Below the pieces are notes generated by a model. It searched no databases. It saw nothing but the letters and a program-made list of their open reading frames with translations, and had not been told where the DNA came from. From JBFGFX01 sp965232455 (GTDB lineage: Bacteria > Pseudomonadota > Gammaproteobacteria > Steroidobacterales > Woeseiaceae), in assembly GCA_965232455.1 (NCBI GenBank), contig OZ246981.1, positions 5,332,001 through 5,396,000 of the forward strand: DNA of 64,000 nucleotides, in the 5' to 3' direction. Position numbers and translations under genes: made by a program. Positions within the stretch are counted from its first letter, which is position 1, and each line of letters starts with the position of its first letter. This document shows positions 1-8,287 of this stretch, in pieces.

Positions 1-1
1 C

Positions 2-1507
2 CGTGTCGCGGCCAGCCTCGGCGTGGACGAAACGCGCCTCGCCGAGATCCAACAGGACGAATCCCTGCGTGCCCGCGTGCGCCGATCGGCGGAAGCGGCC
101 GCCGGAGTGACCAGCACGCCGACGTTTTTTATCGACGGCCGACGGTATACCGGGGCCTGGGACGAGATGAGCCTGATCGAAGCGCTCGACACACCGATGG
201 CGGACCGTATCGAGCGCGTTGCGAGGGCCTTCGCCGGTTGGGCCCCGGCCACCGGCGTCCTGCTCGCGCTGTGCGCGGTGACCGCGTTGGCCCTTGCGAA
301 CTCGCCCTTGGCAGCTGCGTTCGAGGCGCTCTGGACCCGGGCGCTGGCCCTCGAGGCGGGCGACTGGCGGTTTGCGATGCCCGTGAGGAGCTGGATCAAC
401 GATGCCCTGATGAGCATCTTTTTCCTGGTGGTGGGTCTGGAAATCAAACGCGAGCTGACGATCGGCGCGCTGGCCAAACCCAGTGTGGCGGCGTTGCCGA
501 TCGCGGCCGCCGTCGGCGGCATGGTCGTGCCGGCCGCGCTGTATCTGGCGTTGACGTGGGGTTCGCCGGCCACCAGCGGCTGGGGAATCCCGATGGCGAC
601 CGACATCGCGTTTTCGTTGGGTTTGCTGGCGCTGTTGGGCCGTCGCGTGCCGCTGACCTTGAAGGTATTCCTTACCGCCCTGGCCATCGTCGACGATCTG
701 GGTGCGATCACCGTCATCGCGCTCTTTTACGGCCACGGTTTCGATCTTTCGTACGCTGCGGCCGCCGTCGCCGTTTTTATCGTGCTGCTCGGCCTGAACG
801 TCGCCGGGGTATACCGCAGCGTACCCTACGCGGTGGCGGGGATCGTGCTGTGGATCTGCGTGCATGCCTCCGGCGTACACGCTACGCTCGCCGGCATCCT
901 GCTTGCCGTTGCGGTGCCAACTCGACCGCCGCCCAATCTGCGCGGTCTGCTGGCCCAGGCTCAGGCGCTGCTGGATCCCGAGATCGAACGCCTGGCCAAA
1001 GCGCCGGACGCCTTTCCGGCGCGCTCGGTGATGCGCGCACTCGACGCCGTGCACGATCGCGTCGAGTCGCCCGCGCATCGATTGGAACGCATGCTGGAGC
1101 CGTGGTCGAGCTTTCTGATCCTGCCGTTGTTCGCGCTCGCCAACGCCGGCGTCGTACTTACCGGCATGGGCGAGTCCACCACGCTGGCCCTTGCGATCGC
1201 GGTGGGCCTGGTGCTCGGCAAACCGCTGGGGATCGTCGCGGGCGTTTGGGCGGTCACCCGCGCTCGCAAGGCGGCGTTGCCGGGGACCCTCACCTGGCCG
1301 TCCATCGTCGGGGTTGGTTCGCTGGCGGGCGTGGGCTTTACGATGTCGATCTTCATCAGCAACGAGGCGTTCACGGATGCCGCGAGCGTCGGCGCCGCCA
1401 AACTCGCCGTTCTGGGCGCCTCGGTTGCGGCGGCGTTGATAGGACTGGTGATCCTGTCAAGATCCCTGCCCGCGGTTAGCGCCCGCAGCGACGTTGGTCA
1501 GGATTGA
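2..1507 (+). CDS. nhaA: Na+/H+ antiporter NhaA with N-terminal thioredoxin/DsbA-like domain (5' partial)
   Basis: The reading frame is open to the window edge, so the start lies upstream; the GTG at 23 is internal. About the first 60 visible residues look like the C-terminal part of a DsbA-family thioredoxin fold, with a cis-Pro loop (STPTFFIDGRRYTG). The CxxC active site would lie outside the window. The rest is a full-length NhaA of about 430 residues with many membrane helices. The family's ion-binding Asp pair is present (AIVDDLGAITVIALFY). NhaA exchanges sodium for protons across the inner membrane for pH and sodium homeostasis. Fusions of NhaA with thioredoxin-like domains are known, usually with the domain at the C-terminus. 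That the visible N-terminal piece is a redox domain is inferred from one motif and its position. Confidence 0.9.
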   Translation, partial: RVAASLGVDETRLAEIQQDESLRARVRRSAEAAAGVTSTPTFFIDGRRYTGAWDEMSLIEALDTPMADRIERVARAFAGWAPATGVLLALCAVTALALANSPLAAAFEALWTRALALEAGDWRFAMPVRSWINDALMSIFFLVVGLEIKRELTIGALAKPSVAALPIAAAVGGMVVPAALYLALTWGSPATSGWGIPMATDIAFSLGLLALLGRRVPLTLKVFLTALAIVDDLGAITVIALFYGHGFDLSYAAAAVAVFIVLLGLNVAGVYRSVPYAVAGIVLWICVHASGVHATLAGILLAVAVPTRPPPNLRGLLAQAQALLDPEIERLAKAPDAFPARSVMRALDAVHDRVESPAHRLERMLEPWSSFLILPLFALANAGVVLTGMGESTTLALAIAVGLVLGKPLGIVAGVWAVTRARKAALPGTLTWPSIVGVGSLAGVGFTMSIFISNEAFTDAASVGAAKLAVLGASVAAALIGLVILSRSLPAVSARSDVGQD

Positions 1508-1610
1508 CGCCCGGCCAGGCACCTCCGTTCGGTGGCGCTGCGTTCAAGACGTCCCGGTGCGCACGACCGACGGACAATGCGTCCGTGCAGTGGGTTTGTT
1601 GCGTCGCCGG

Positions 1611-2375
1611 TCAGGTGCGGTTGATGGACACGCCGCCGTCCACGAGGAGGGCGCTGCCCGTCGTGAAACTCGATGCGTCTGAAGCCAGATAGAGTACGGA
1701 CTTCGCCATTTCGTCGGCGCTGGCGTATCTGCGCAGTGGGTACAGCCCGGCGATGAAGTCCCGGGCTTCGGGCGTGTCGGCGTACTGTAGCGCCATCTCG
1801 GTTTCCGTTGCACCCGGCAGTATGGCGTTCACGCGTACGCGCTGCTGCGCGTATTCAATGGCAAGCGCCTGGGTCAAGCCGATCAGTCCTGATTTGCTGG
1901 CCGCATAGGCGGCAACCTCCGGAAAGCCGACGGTGTAGCCGACAAACGAGGAAGTGAATATCAGCGAGCCGCCGTTCCGCGAGGCCATCGCCGGAAGCTG
2001 GTGTTTCGCGGCCAGGAACGCGCTGGTCAAATTGGTTCTTACCGTATCGTCCCAGCCCTGAAGCGATACCTCGGGGGTCGGACCCATTGCTCCGAGCGTG
2101 CCGGCATTGTTGAACGCGATGTCGAGCCCGCCGAATCGATCGATCGCCGTATCCACGAGCGCTTCGGCATACGCCTCCTCCGTGACGTCTCCGGCCAATG
2201 CGACCGCGTGCCCGTTGGCTTGCTCGATTTCCGCGACGAGTTCGTCGAGTTTCGTTTTCCGGCGGGCGCCAACCACGACCCTCGCCCCTTCGCTCGCGAA
2301 AAGTTTTGCGGTGGCGCGACCGATGCCTGCACTGGCTCCGGCAACGATCGCCACCTTGTCCGTCAACGTTTGCAT
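1611..2375 (-). CDS. SDR-family NAD(P)-dependent oxidoreductase
   Basis: A 254-residue classical short-chain dehydrogenase/reductase. The cofactor glycine motif is near the N-terminus (GASAGIG), followed by NNAG, a catalytic Ser in the FTSSF stretch and the YAASK active-site motif. The protein ends with the usual GSALLVDGG element. The start is the ATG giving MQTLTDKVAIVAGAS; upstream in-frame codons do not resemble the family. Substrate cannot be read from the sequence. It lies 258 bp downstream of a TonB-dependent receptor on the same strand with a hairpin between them, so the two may or may not be co-transcribed. Confidence 0.93.
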   Translation of the reverse strand: MQTLTDKVAIVAGASAGIGRATAKLFASEGARVVVGARRKTKLDELVAEIEQANGHAVALAGDVTEEAYAEALVDTAIDRFGGLDIAFNNAGTLGAMGPTPEVSLQGWDDTVRTNLTSAFLAAKHQLPAMASRNGGSLIFTSSFVGYTVGFPEVAAYAASKSGLIGLTQALAIEYAQQRVRVNAILPGATETEMALQYADTPEARDFIAGLYPLRRYASADEMAKSVLYLASDASSFTTGSALLVDGGVSINRT

Positions 2376-2507
2376 TTGAAGATTGCCCTGCTCTGAATTC
2401 GCAAACCCGGAGCATAACGGTCCGCGGGGAAAACTCTGGCTGGAATCGGACCCGTACTTAAAGGAGACGCTCGCCGGAGCGCGCGCAGGACACAACTCTC
2501 TGTTTCA

Positions 2508-2540
2508 AAACGACACCGGGCGCCCAATTGGACGCCCGGC
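2508..2540 (-). terminator. Putative terminator after the TonB receptor gene
   Basis: A GC-rich inverted repeat with 7-bp arms (CCGGGCG/CGCCCGG) encloses a CCAATTGG palindrome. On the minus strand it is followed by a moderately T-rich stretch (TGTCGTTTTG). It lies about 95 bp downstream of the TonB receptor stop. The weak T tract makes this uncertain. Confidence 0.4.
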
Positions 2541-2633
2541 GCCGGCTATTTGCCCGGACAATCGGCGGATGCGACTGCCCAACTCGCTCCACAAGACCGA
2601 TTGCCCGGGCGCCCTGCCAGCTTTCGGGGCCGA

Positions 2634-5528
2634 TTACTCCCCGAGCTGCAACTCGACCGAAACGAAGTACTGCCGGCCCCACGGCGTTTGCAGCCGGCTC
2701 TCGAATCCTCCGAGGATCGGCAGAAGCTGCGGCAGTTCGTCGAACAGGTTATTGATCCCCGCCCTGAGCGTTACGTCGCTGCCGAACACGTCCTCGAACA
2801 GATACTGATAGTTGACGTTGACGTAGGCGATCGAATCGATTTTGCCGTTCGCAGGCGGCTGGGTACCGGTCAACACGTTGTTCACACGGTCGTCGAACCA
2901 GACCTCTTTCTGCCAATTGATTAATGCAGAGGCGCTGTGTTTGTCGCGTATCCAGTTGAGCCGTGCCTGCGCCTTCATCTCGGGAATCGGCGGGACGATG
3001 CCGGTCCTTGCGTTCTGGTTCCCAGCCGCGTCCAGGAGGCTGCCGTCAAAACTCTGGTACTCGAACCTCGTGTAGTAGGTTGCACCCAGGGTTGCGTCGA
3101 AGCTGCCGAATCCGTCGGTATCCCATGCATAGTTGACGCGCCCGTCCAGGAGATCGACAAACACGTTGCTCACGTTCGCCGCCTGTCGAACCACTCGCAC
3201 GACGCGCTGTGTCGTCGGGTCTCGCGTGACCGCCGCGTCGCCTCCGGTCGTCGCGAGCCACTGGTTGGCGGCTTCGCGAGTCGCCGATCCGGGCGTCGGA
3301 TCGTAGCTGTCGGCCGTTGACCCGATGGCTTCCAGCATCGCCTGGAATTCGATGTCCACGACGTCCAGCGTGTTCAGCGTGCGGATTCGGTCGGTGTATT
3401 CGATCGACTGGTAGTCCATGCTCCAGCTCAGACCGTCCAGGGGTTCCCAGGTGAAGCCCAGGTTCCAGATGTCCGACTCCTCCGGCTGCAGTTCCGGGTT
3501 TCCGGAGGAGCAGGAGGCGCCGCCGTTGAGAACGCCGCCGGTGAGCGGGTCGCCACCGAAGAAAATCTCGCCGCAATTCTCGTTGGGATCGAACGGGCGG
3601 GCGTCGTCCGGCGCCGGCGCGAGGAAGCTCTCGCCGACCGATCCGCGGATCGCCAGCTCTGGTGTTGCCTCCCAGCGCAATGCAACCTTCGGCGTCGTCG
3701 TATCGATGTTGAAGTCGGAGAAGTCTTCGTAGCGCACGGCGATCTGAGCATCGAGCGTTTCCAGGATCGGAACCTCGAATTCGACGTAGGCGGCGTTCAC
3801 CTTACTGCCGTAACTGATGTCGGCCGGCGGCGTGTCGATGATGCTGGTGTTGTAGTCCTGTCCGCTGGCGGACAGCGGATTCGCAAAATCCGTTTCGTCG
3901 ATATCACGGAACTGGTAGCCGGTCGCCATGCTCACGGTGCCCGCGGGCAGGTCGAATATCGGCCCGGTGAAATTCAGCTCAAAAATAGTCAGCGTTCTTT
4001 CCAGATCCGTGAAGTCGACTTCCGGCGCCAGCCAGTCGACGAGCGCCTGGCTGTTGTCGGTCAGCCCGGCCTCGTAAAAGGGCGAGCGCGGATCGGCCGA
4101 ACCGAAGGGATTTAGCCACTCGTCGCCGTTCGGCCCGCCCTGGCCGATCAGCGCCGACTGCAGGCGTGGCAGGTTGATCATCTTGCGCTCGTCCTCCTGC
4201 TCGAACTCCTGCCACGAGTAGTACGTGTTACCCGCCCAGCTCTCGCCGATGTCGAAACTCGCGCCGATCTTGTAGCGTTGGATGTTGTCGGTGAAACGCT
4301 GCTTGCGCGCGCCGGTTTCGCGGTCGGCGAAGGACGGCAGCGTGCCGGCGGCCGCAAAAGGTCGCCACAACTGTGGGCCGACGTCGACGCCGAACGGATT
4401 GGCCGGGTGCGCTTCGGGAACGAACAACGCAAAACGGTTGTTCGCGTTGAGCTGGTAGGTCAACGTGTTGTGGTTATCGCTCACGCGGGCGGCGTTGGCA
4501 ACCTGAGCCTCCAGCGTGACCCGGTCGTTCAGGTCATAACTGAGGTTCGAGAATACGTTCCATTCGACCCTGCCTTCGACCAGCGGCCACTGCGCGGAAT
4601 AGGTGAAGTAGCAGTTGTTGCCCGGCTGCGGAATACCGCTCGGATTGTTCAGTCGCGCACCGAGGTCCGTCACGTCGTTGAACGTGCCGCAGCTCGGGTC
4701 GCGCAGGTTTGCACCCGTCAGCGCGCCGCCGTGGACGCCGCCGGGATTGGGGGTGCCGCCGACCAACTCGCGCCAGACGCCGGGATTCCCGGAGGTGGCC
4801 CAGCCGTAGTCAGAGCGCAAGGTTCGCGGACGCTCGTAAGTCATCAGCGGAGAGGTATGGGCGTAGTCGGCCGCGATGATCCAGTTGAGGCCGTTGTCGA
4901 AGCTGTGGCCGAACAGTGCGGCGATCTTGCCGTCGTCAAACGTGTCTTCGCTGTCCTGCTGATAGTAGAGACGGGTTCGGAAACCCTCGAACTCCTTTAT
5001 CGGAACGAGGTTGATGACGCCGGCCACGGCGTCGGATCCGTAAAGGGCCGAACCGCCGTCCAGGACCACCTCGAGGCGTTCGATTGCGATGTCCGGGAGC
5101 AGAGTGTTGATACCCGCGTCAACGGACCGCGTGCCGTCCATCAGCGTCAACGTGCTGTTCTCGCCCAGGCCGCGAAGGTTGAACGTCGTTCCGACGCTGG
5201 ACTGCGTACCGCTACTGCCGGAATTCACGTTGGCCACGATGTTCGTGTTCTGCGTGTACGTCAGGTCGCGGATGTAGGTGCCGATGTTCGGCGCGCCGGA
5301 TTCGACGAGATCGGCCTGAGTGACCGTTTCCACGGGATTGTTCTGGGCAAACTTACTGTTACGGATAAACGAACCGGTGACGACGACTTCGTCGATTTCG
5401 TCGCCGTTTGATTGTTGTGCGGCCGACAACTCCGCCGCCGTCAACAAAACGGCCGCCGAGGAGATTTTGACGCAGGAAATTGCGCCCCCCAAAAAGCGTT
5501 TGTTACGTATGAAATGTTCTTTGAACAT
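2634..5528 (-). CDS. TonB-dependent outer-membrane receptor
   Basis: A 964-residue TonB-dependent receptor. After a signal sequence and a short linker comes a TonB-box-like segment (DEIDEVVVTGSFI). The plug domain follows (GLGENSTLTLMDGTRS, then GGSALYGSDAVAGVINL), then a long barrel rich in alternating aromatic strands. These proteins import a scarce substrate such as a siderophore, glycan, peptide or cofactor using TonB energy; the substrate is unknown. The C-terminus ends in ELQLGE rather than the usual terminal aromatic, which is slightly unusual. The start is the ATG giving MFKEHFIRNKRF, which places the signal peptide correctly. A possible 63-residue upstream ORF ends 26 bp before this start. 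Confidence 0.93.
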   Translation of the reverse strand: MFKEHFIRNKRFLGGAISCVKISSAAVLLTAAELSAAQQSNGDEIDEVVVTGSFIRNSKFAQNNPVETVTQADLVESGAPNIGTYIRDLTYTQNTNIVANVNSGSSGTQSSVGTTFNLRGLGENSTLTLMDGTRSVDAGINTLLPDIAIERLEVVLDGGSALYGSDAVAGVINLVPIKEFEGFRTRLYYQQDSEDTFDDGKIAALFGHSFDNGLNWIIAADYAHTSPLMTYERPRTLRSDYGWATSGNPGVWRELVGGTPNPGGVHGGALTGANLRDPSCGTFNDVTDLGARLNNPSGIPQPGNNCYFTYSAQWPLVEGRVEWNVFSNLSYDLNDRVTLEAQVANAARVSDNHNTLTYQLNANNRFALFVPEAHPANPFGVDVGPQLWRPFAAAGTLPSFADRETGARKQRFTDNIQRYKIGASFDIGESWAGNTYYSWQEFEQEDERKMINLPRLQSALIGQGGPNGDEWLNPFGSADPRSPFYEAGLTDNSQALVDWLAPEVDFTDLERTLTIFELNFTGPIFDLPAGTVSMATGYQFRDIDETDFANPLSASGQDYNTSIIDTPPADISYGSKVNAAYVEFEVPILETLDAQIAVRYEDFSDFNIDTTTPKVALRWEATPELAIRGSVGESFLAPAPDDARPFDPNENCGEIFFGGDPLTGGVLNGGASCSSGNPELQPEESDIWNLGFTWEPLDGLSWSMDYQSIEYTDRIRTLNTLDVVDIEFQAMLEAIGSTADSYDPTPGSATREAANQWLATTGGDAAVTRDPTTQRVVRVVRQAANVSNVFVDLLDGRVNYAWDTDGFGSFDATLGATYYTRFEYQSFDGSLLDAAGNQNARTGIVPPIPEMKAQARLNWIRDKHSASALINWQKEVWFDDRVNNVLTGTQPPANGKIDSIAYVNVNYQYLFEDVFGSDVTLRAGINNLFDELPQLLPILGGFESRLQTPWGRQYFVSVELQLGE

Positions 5529-5554
5529 GCCGATCCCCCACGGTGTAAGCGATT

Positions 5555-5746
5555 TCAAAACAGTTTTCGGTAGTTGGGTTTCGATCTGCGGACCAGCAGT
5601 GAACCCGAGTCGATGAATGTGTACAGGACGCCCGCCAGCGCGTCCGATTCGGATGACGCGGCAATAGCCGACGCAACCCGGGATTGCGCGGGAATACACC
5701 TTGCTTCAACGAATGCACGCGAACGCGCGCTCATGCGATTTTTCAT
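5555..5746 (-). CDS. Possible small upstream ORF (63 aa) before the TonB receptor
   Basis: An ATG is preceded by a purine-rich AAGGGGGG tract and opens a 63-residue frame (begins MKNRMSARSRAFVEARC) that stops 26 bp before the receptor start. No domain is recognised and composition is unremarkable. It could be a leader ORF or chance. The surrounding 5529-6014 stretch holds no other gene I can support and presumably carries the receptor promoter. Confidence 0.22.
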   Translation of the reverse strand: MKNRMSARSRAFVEARCIPAQSRVASAIAASSESDALAGVLYTFIDSGSLLVRRSKPNYRKLF

Positions 5747-6014
5747 TGCCCCCCCTTGCGTTTGGCAGTGTTGTTGGTTTCTTGGTGCGCTCGCGCCGGC
5801 GATACGGCCGGCGGCCCAACGCCACCCGGTTTTTTGAACCATTCAGAGCTACGACGTGCAAGCGGCAAGAACCTGCACCCCGGGATTCGACTTTTTTACC
5901 GGATGGGCATTTTCCCGCTAGCTGGGGCGGTGGAGCGGTTGGCGTGGAAGAGGAGTCAGTGGCGTTGTCTGGGAATGCCGCTCGAAGTGAGCGGCGGTTC
6001 CGCGCGAATTTTTG

Positions 6015-6536
6015 TCAGTCCGCCTTTATGCGGTAGGTCCGGAAATGAATCGTGTCGCCGAGCGGCGACCCGTCGTCGTTGGCGGCGGACGCGGCAACGT
6101 AAAGGACAACGTCCGATTCCAACGCTTCCGGCACCCGCCATTCGACGATCCACTTTGCCGGATTACCGTTTCCGACCGGCGCGGTGGACCGAATCGCGGC
6201 TCCGATGAATTCGACATTGCTGTCGGACGACATGAACGTTCCAGCCTGCTCGTCAGCGGCCTGTGCGATCAGTTGAAAGCCGGCGACAACGGTATCGGGG
6301 TCGCTCAGCGCAATCTCCAGTTCATGACTCGTGCCGGGTGCGACTTTTCCCGGTAGTCCGCTGACGACGAGCGCCTCGGAATCGGCAATCGGTTCGGCGT
6401 CAAAATGGCAGCTTGCACAGTTTTGCTCCGCCGCGGGATTCGCGGCGCCCCAGGGTGCGCCGTCCGGATACGCGCCCGCGACCTTGTATGACAGCGCTGC
6501 AGCGGCAATTGCCGATGCAGCAACGAGAATCCGCAT
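6015..6536 (-). CDS. Exported c-type haem-motif protein, choice-of-anchor V/Reeler-like
   Basis: A 173-residue exported protein with an N-terminal signal sequence (MRILVAASAIAAAALS). A single CxxCH haem-attachment motif lies at residues 40-44 (CASCH). It is followed by a beta-rich domain with LPGKVAPGTSHELEIAL, the pattern of the choice-of-anchor V (Reeler-like) family. In that family a haem-type CxxCH often precedes an Ig-like fold. It lies 8 bp downstream of the Vgb-like propeller gene, so both are likely in one transcript. Function is unknown; haem binding is predicted from the motif only. Confidence 0.75.
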   Translation of the reverse strand: MRILVAASAIAAAALSYKVAGAYPDGAPWGAANPAAEQNCASCHFDAEPIADSEALVVSGLPGKVAPGTSHELEIALSDPDTVVAGFQLIAQAADEQAGTFMSSDSNVEFIGAAIRSTAPVGNGNPAKWIVEWRVPEALESDVVLYVAASAANDDGSPLGDTIHFRTYRIKAD

Positions 6537-6544
6537 GTTTCGTC

Positions 6545-7552
6545 TTATTTATCGGGCTCGACGATGGCCCGGCCGACGTAATTGGTGTCGGTGCCGAACC
6601 ATACCGCTCCCGACGGCTCGTGGTAATGCATGTGCCTTATCGTGCCGCCGCCCGACGCAACTTCGGTGGCATTGAAAAACGATTCCGTAGCCGGATCGAA
6701 ACCGATAAACACGTTCGGCTGCACGCCCGACGCCACCATCCAGACGTTTCCGCTTGCGTCGGACGCCATCCCGTACGGTCGTGCGCCTTCGCCCTGCGGC
6801 ATCTGCCATTCCGTGAACGCCTTGTCGGAGGGATCGTATACGCCGAGCATGCCCTTGGCGTAGTCGACGTACCAGACGCGCCCGTCGGCCAGGACTTCCA
6901 GCCGTCGCGGTCGTGCCTCTTCGCGCGGCAATTCGATTTCGTCGTGTTCCATCGTCTCGGGATCGATGTGGGCAAGTTTGTTGGTGCCGAACAAAACGAC
7001 CCAGACGGACCCATCCGGCGCCATCTTGATGCCATAGGGGCGCGATCTTTCGGTCCTGGACCGGATGAGGTCGACTTTACGCGACTCGATATTGAGACGG
7101 CCCATCATGTTACCGCCCTGAACCGTAAACCAGATGTTCTCCTCGTCTTCGTCGAAAATCAGCGTGTGCGGGTCCCGTGCGGCCGGATCCGGCATCATGA
7201 TTTCCTCGATGTCTTTCGTGACGGGGTCGTAACGGCCGATCAGCCGGGTGCGGTTGCCGGCATACCAGACGATACCGTCGGAGCCCACGATGAGATTGTG
7301 CGGCCCCGAACCGTCTTTCAGTTGCACCTGGGTGAATTCGCCGCTTTCCGCGTCGAGATGCGCGAGGTAGCCGGTGCGCTGGCCGACAAACCAGACCGAC
7401 GTTGCGCTTTCCGCAAACGGGTCGCGCGGTCGCGATTGTTCGTAGGGAACCTGCCATTCGCGAATGTCGAGAGTATCGGCTCCGGCGGTGTTTGCCATGG
7501 AGCCGGCGATTACGCCGAGGAAAAGACAGAGTAGTGGTCGCACGATTCTCAC
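6545..7552 (-). CDS. Virginiamycin B lyase-like (Vgb/streptogramin lyase) beta-propeller, exported
   Basis: A 335-residue protein with a signal peptide followed by repeated propeller blades (EWQVP, GPHNLIVGSDGIVWYAG, RPYGIKMAPDGSVWVV, ARPYGMASDASGNVWMV). This is the hallmark of the streptogramin lyase/SMP-30-like propeller fold. True Vgb linearises streptogramin B antibiotics in the cytoplasm. This protein is exported and sits with a haem-motif protein, so antibiotic resistance should not be assumed. The last blade contains HMHYHEP, a cluster of histidines that could bind metal. An upstream palindrome at 7603-7617 may be its operator. Confidence 0.8.
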   Translation of the reverse strand: MRIVRPLLCLFLGVIAGSMANTAGADTLDIREWQVPYEQSRPRDPFAESATSVWFVGQRTGYLAHLDAESGEFTQVQLKDGSGPHNLIVGSDGIVWYAGNRTRLIGRYDPVTKDIEEIMMPDPAARDPHTLIFDEDEENIWFTVQGGNMMGRLNIESRKVDLIRSRTERSRPYGIKMAPDGSVWVVLFGTNKLAHIDPETMEHDEIELPREEARPRRLEVLADGRVWYVDYAKGMLGVYDPSDKAFTEWQMPQGEGARPYGMASDASGNVWMVASGVQPNVFIGFDPATESFFNATEVASGGGTIRHMHYHEPSGAVWFGTDTNYVGRAIVEPDK

Positions 7553-7602
7553 CTCCGGACCTGAACGCGGTCGATACGGTCTTCGTCAAGACAAGCTAAC
7601 AC

Positions 7603-7617
7603 ACTGCGAATCGCAGT
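7603..7617. promoter_or_regulatory. Palindrome upstream of the Vgb-like gene
   Basis: Perfect 6-bp inverted repeat ACTGCG-AAT-CGCAGT, 51 bp upstream of the Vgb-like start, in the divergent region shared with the PA3496-family gene. It is consistent with an operator; no cognate regulator is adjacent. Confidence 0.35.
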
Positions 7618-7817
7618 ATCACCGTTGCGAAATAGCGAAATGACGTATCTCAAGGGCCTGGGAAGCACCGGTAATACGCGCGCAATATAGGGATTGTAAA
7701 AAAGCGTTTTTGGCGAATCCCGTTGTTTTGCGTGTGTATCTCGCCAGGCAAGACACTGTGATTCGTACGGCAACACCCTATGGCGTCAGGCAACGGTGCT
7801 ATTGCGAGGAGACGCAG

Positions 7818-8048
7818 ATGATCAGATCTACGGAGAACCCGCCAGCAGAGGATTTCGAGGAACTCGAGTATTCGGACGGCTCGGATCTCGATCCCGAGTT
7901 GCTCGAGGCTGCTCCGGACGATGTGACGGCGCCGAAAAAACGGGATAAGAGTGCATGGCGGCGGATTGAACAGCGCTCGGAAACGGAATGGCTGCGTCGT
8001 GAACTGGCCGATTGGGACGATTGGGGCGAATACCCGGAATCCCACTGA
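7818..8048 (+). CDS. PA3496-family small acidic protein
   Basis: A 76-residue protein with an acidic N-terminal half (EDFEELEYSDGSDLDPELLE) followed by a basic-to-amphipathic segment (RRIEQRSETEWLRRELADW). This resembles the gammaproteobacterial PA3496 family, sometimes called putative envelope integrity protein. The start is the ATG after a clear GAGGAG ribosome-binding site at 7806-7811; an upstream extension in the same frame lacks one. No biochemical role is established. Confidence 0.7.
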   Translation: MIRSTENPPAEDFEELEYSDGSDLDPELLEAAPDDVTAPKKRDKSAWRRIEQRSETEWLRRELADWDDWGEYPESH

Positions 8049-8287
8049 ACGTACCGGCCGCGAGGGCCGATCCCGCTCCGTTCGGCGAAGAAAGAGTGCA
8101 ACGCCCCTGTCTAACCCGACGCTTCCAGTGGGGAAAAAATGGGGGTAATTTCGCGTCACTGAAACAGATTGAGACCGCTTGCCAGGGGGACCCTTAACGA
8201 TTCCCTAGAAAGGTATGGGGCGTTGCACAAAGCTATACGTCTAATTCCTCCCGAATTTGTCGTTGAAACGCATCGACTCGACTGCCC

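Noticed and set aside
6413..7534. Plus-strand open frame (373 codons) opposite the Vgb-like gene
   Set aside because: It is antisense to a recognised propeller gene and its translation has no recognisable feature.
6545..7552. Streptogramin resistance gene (vgb)
   Set aside because: The protein is exported and sits in a different genetic context; propeller similarity alone does not show lyase activity.
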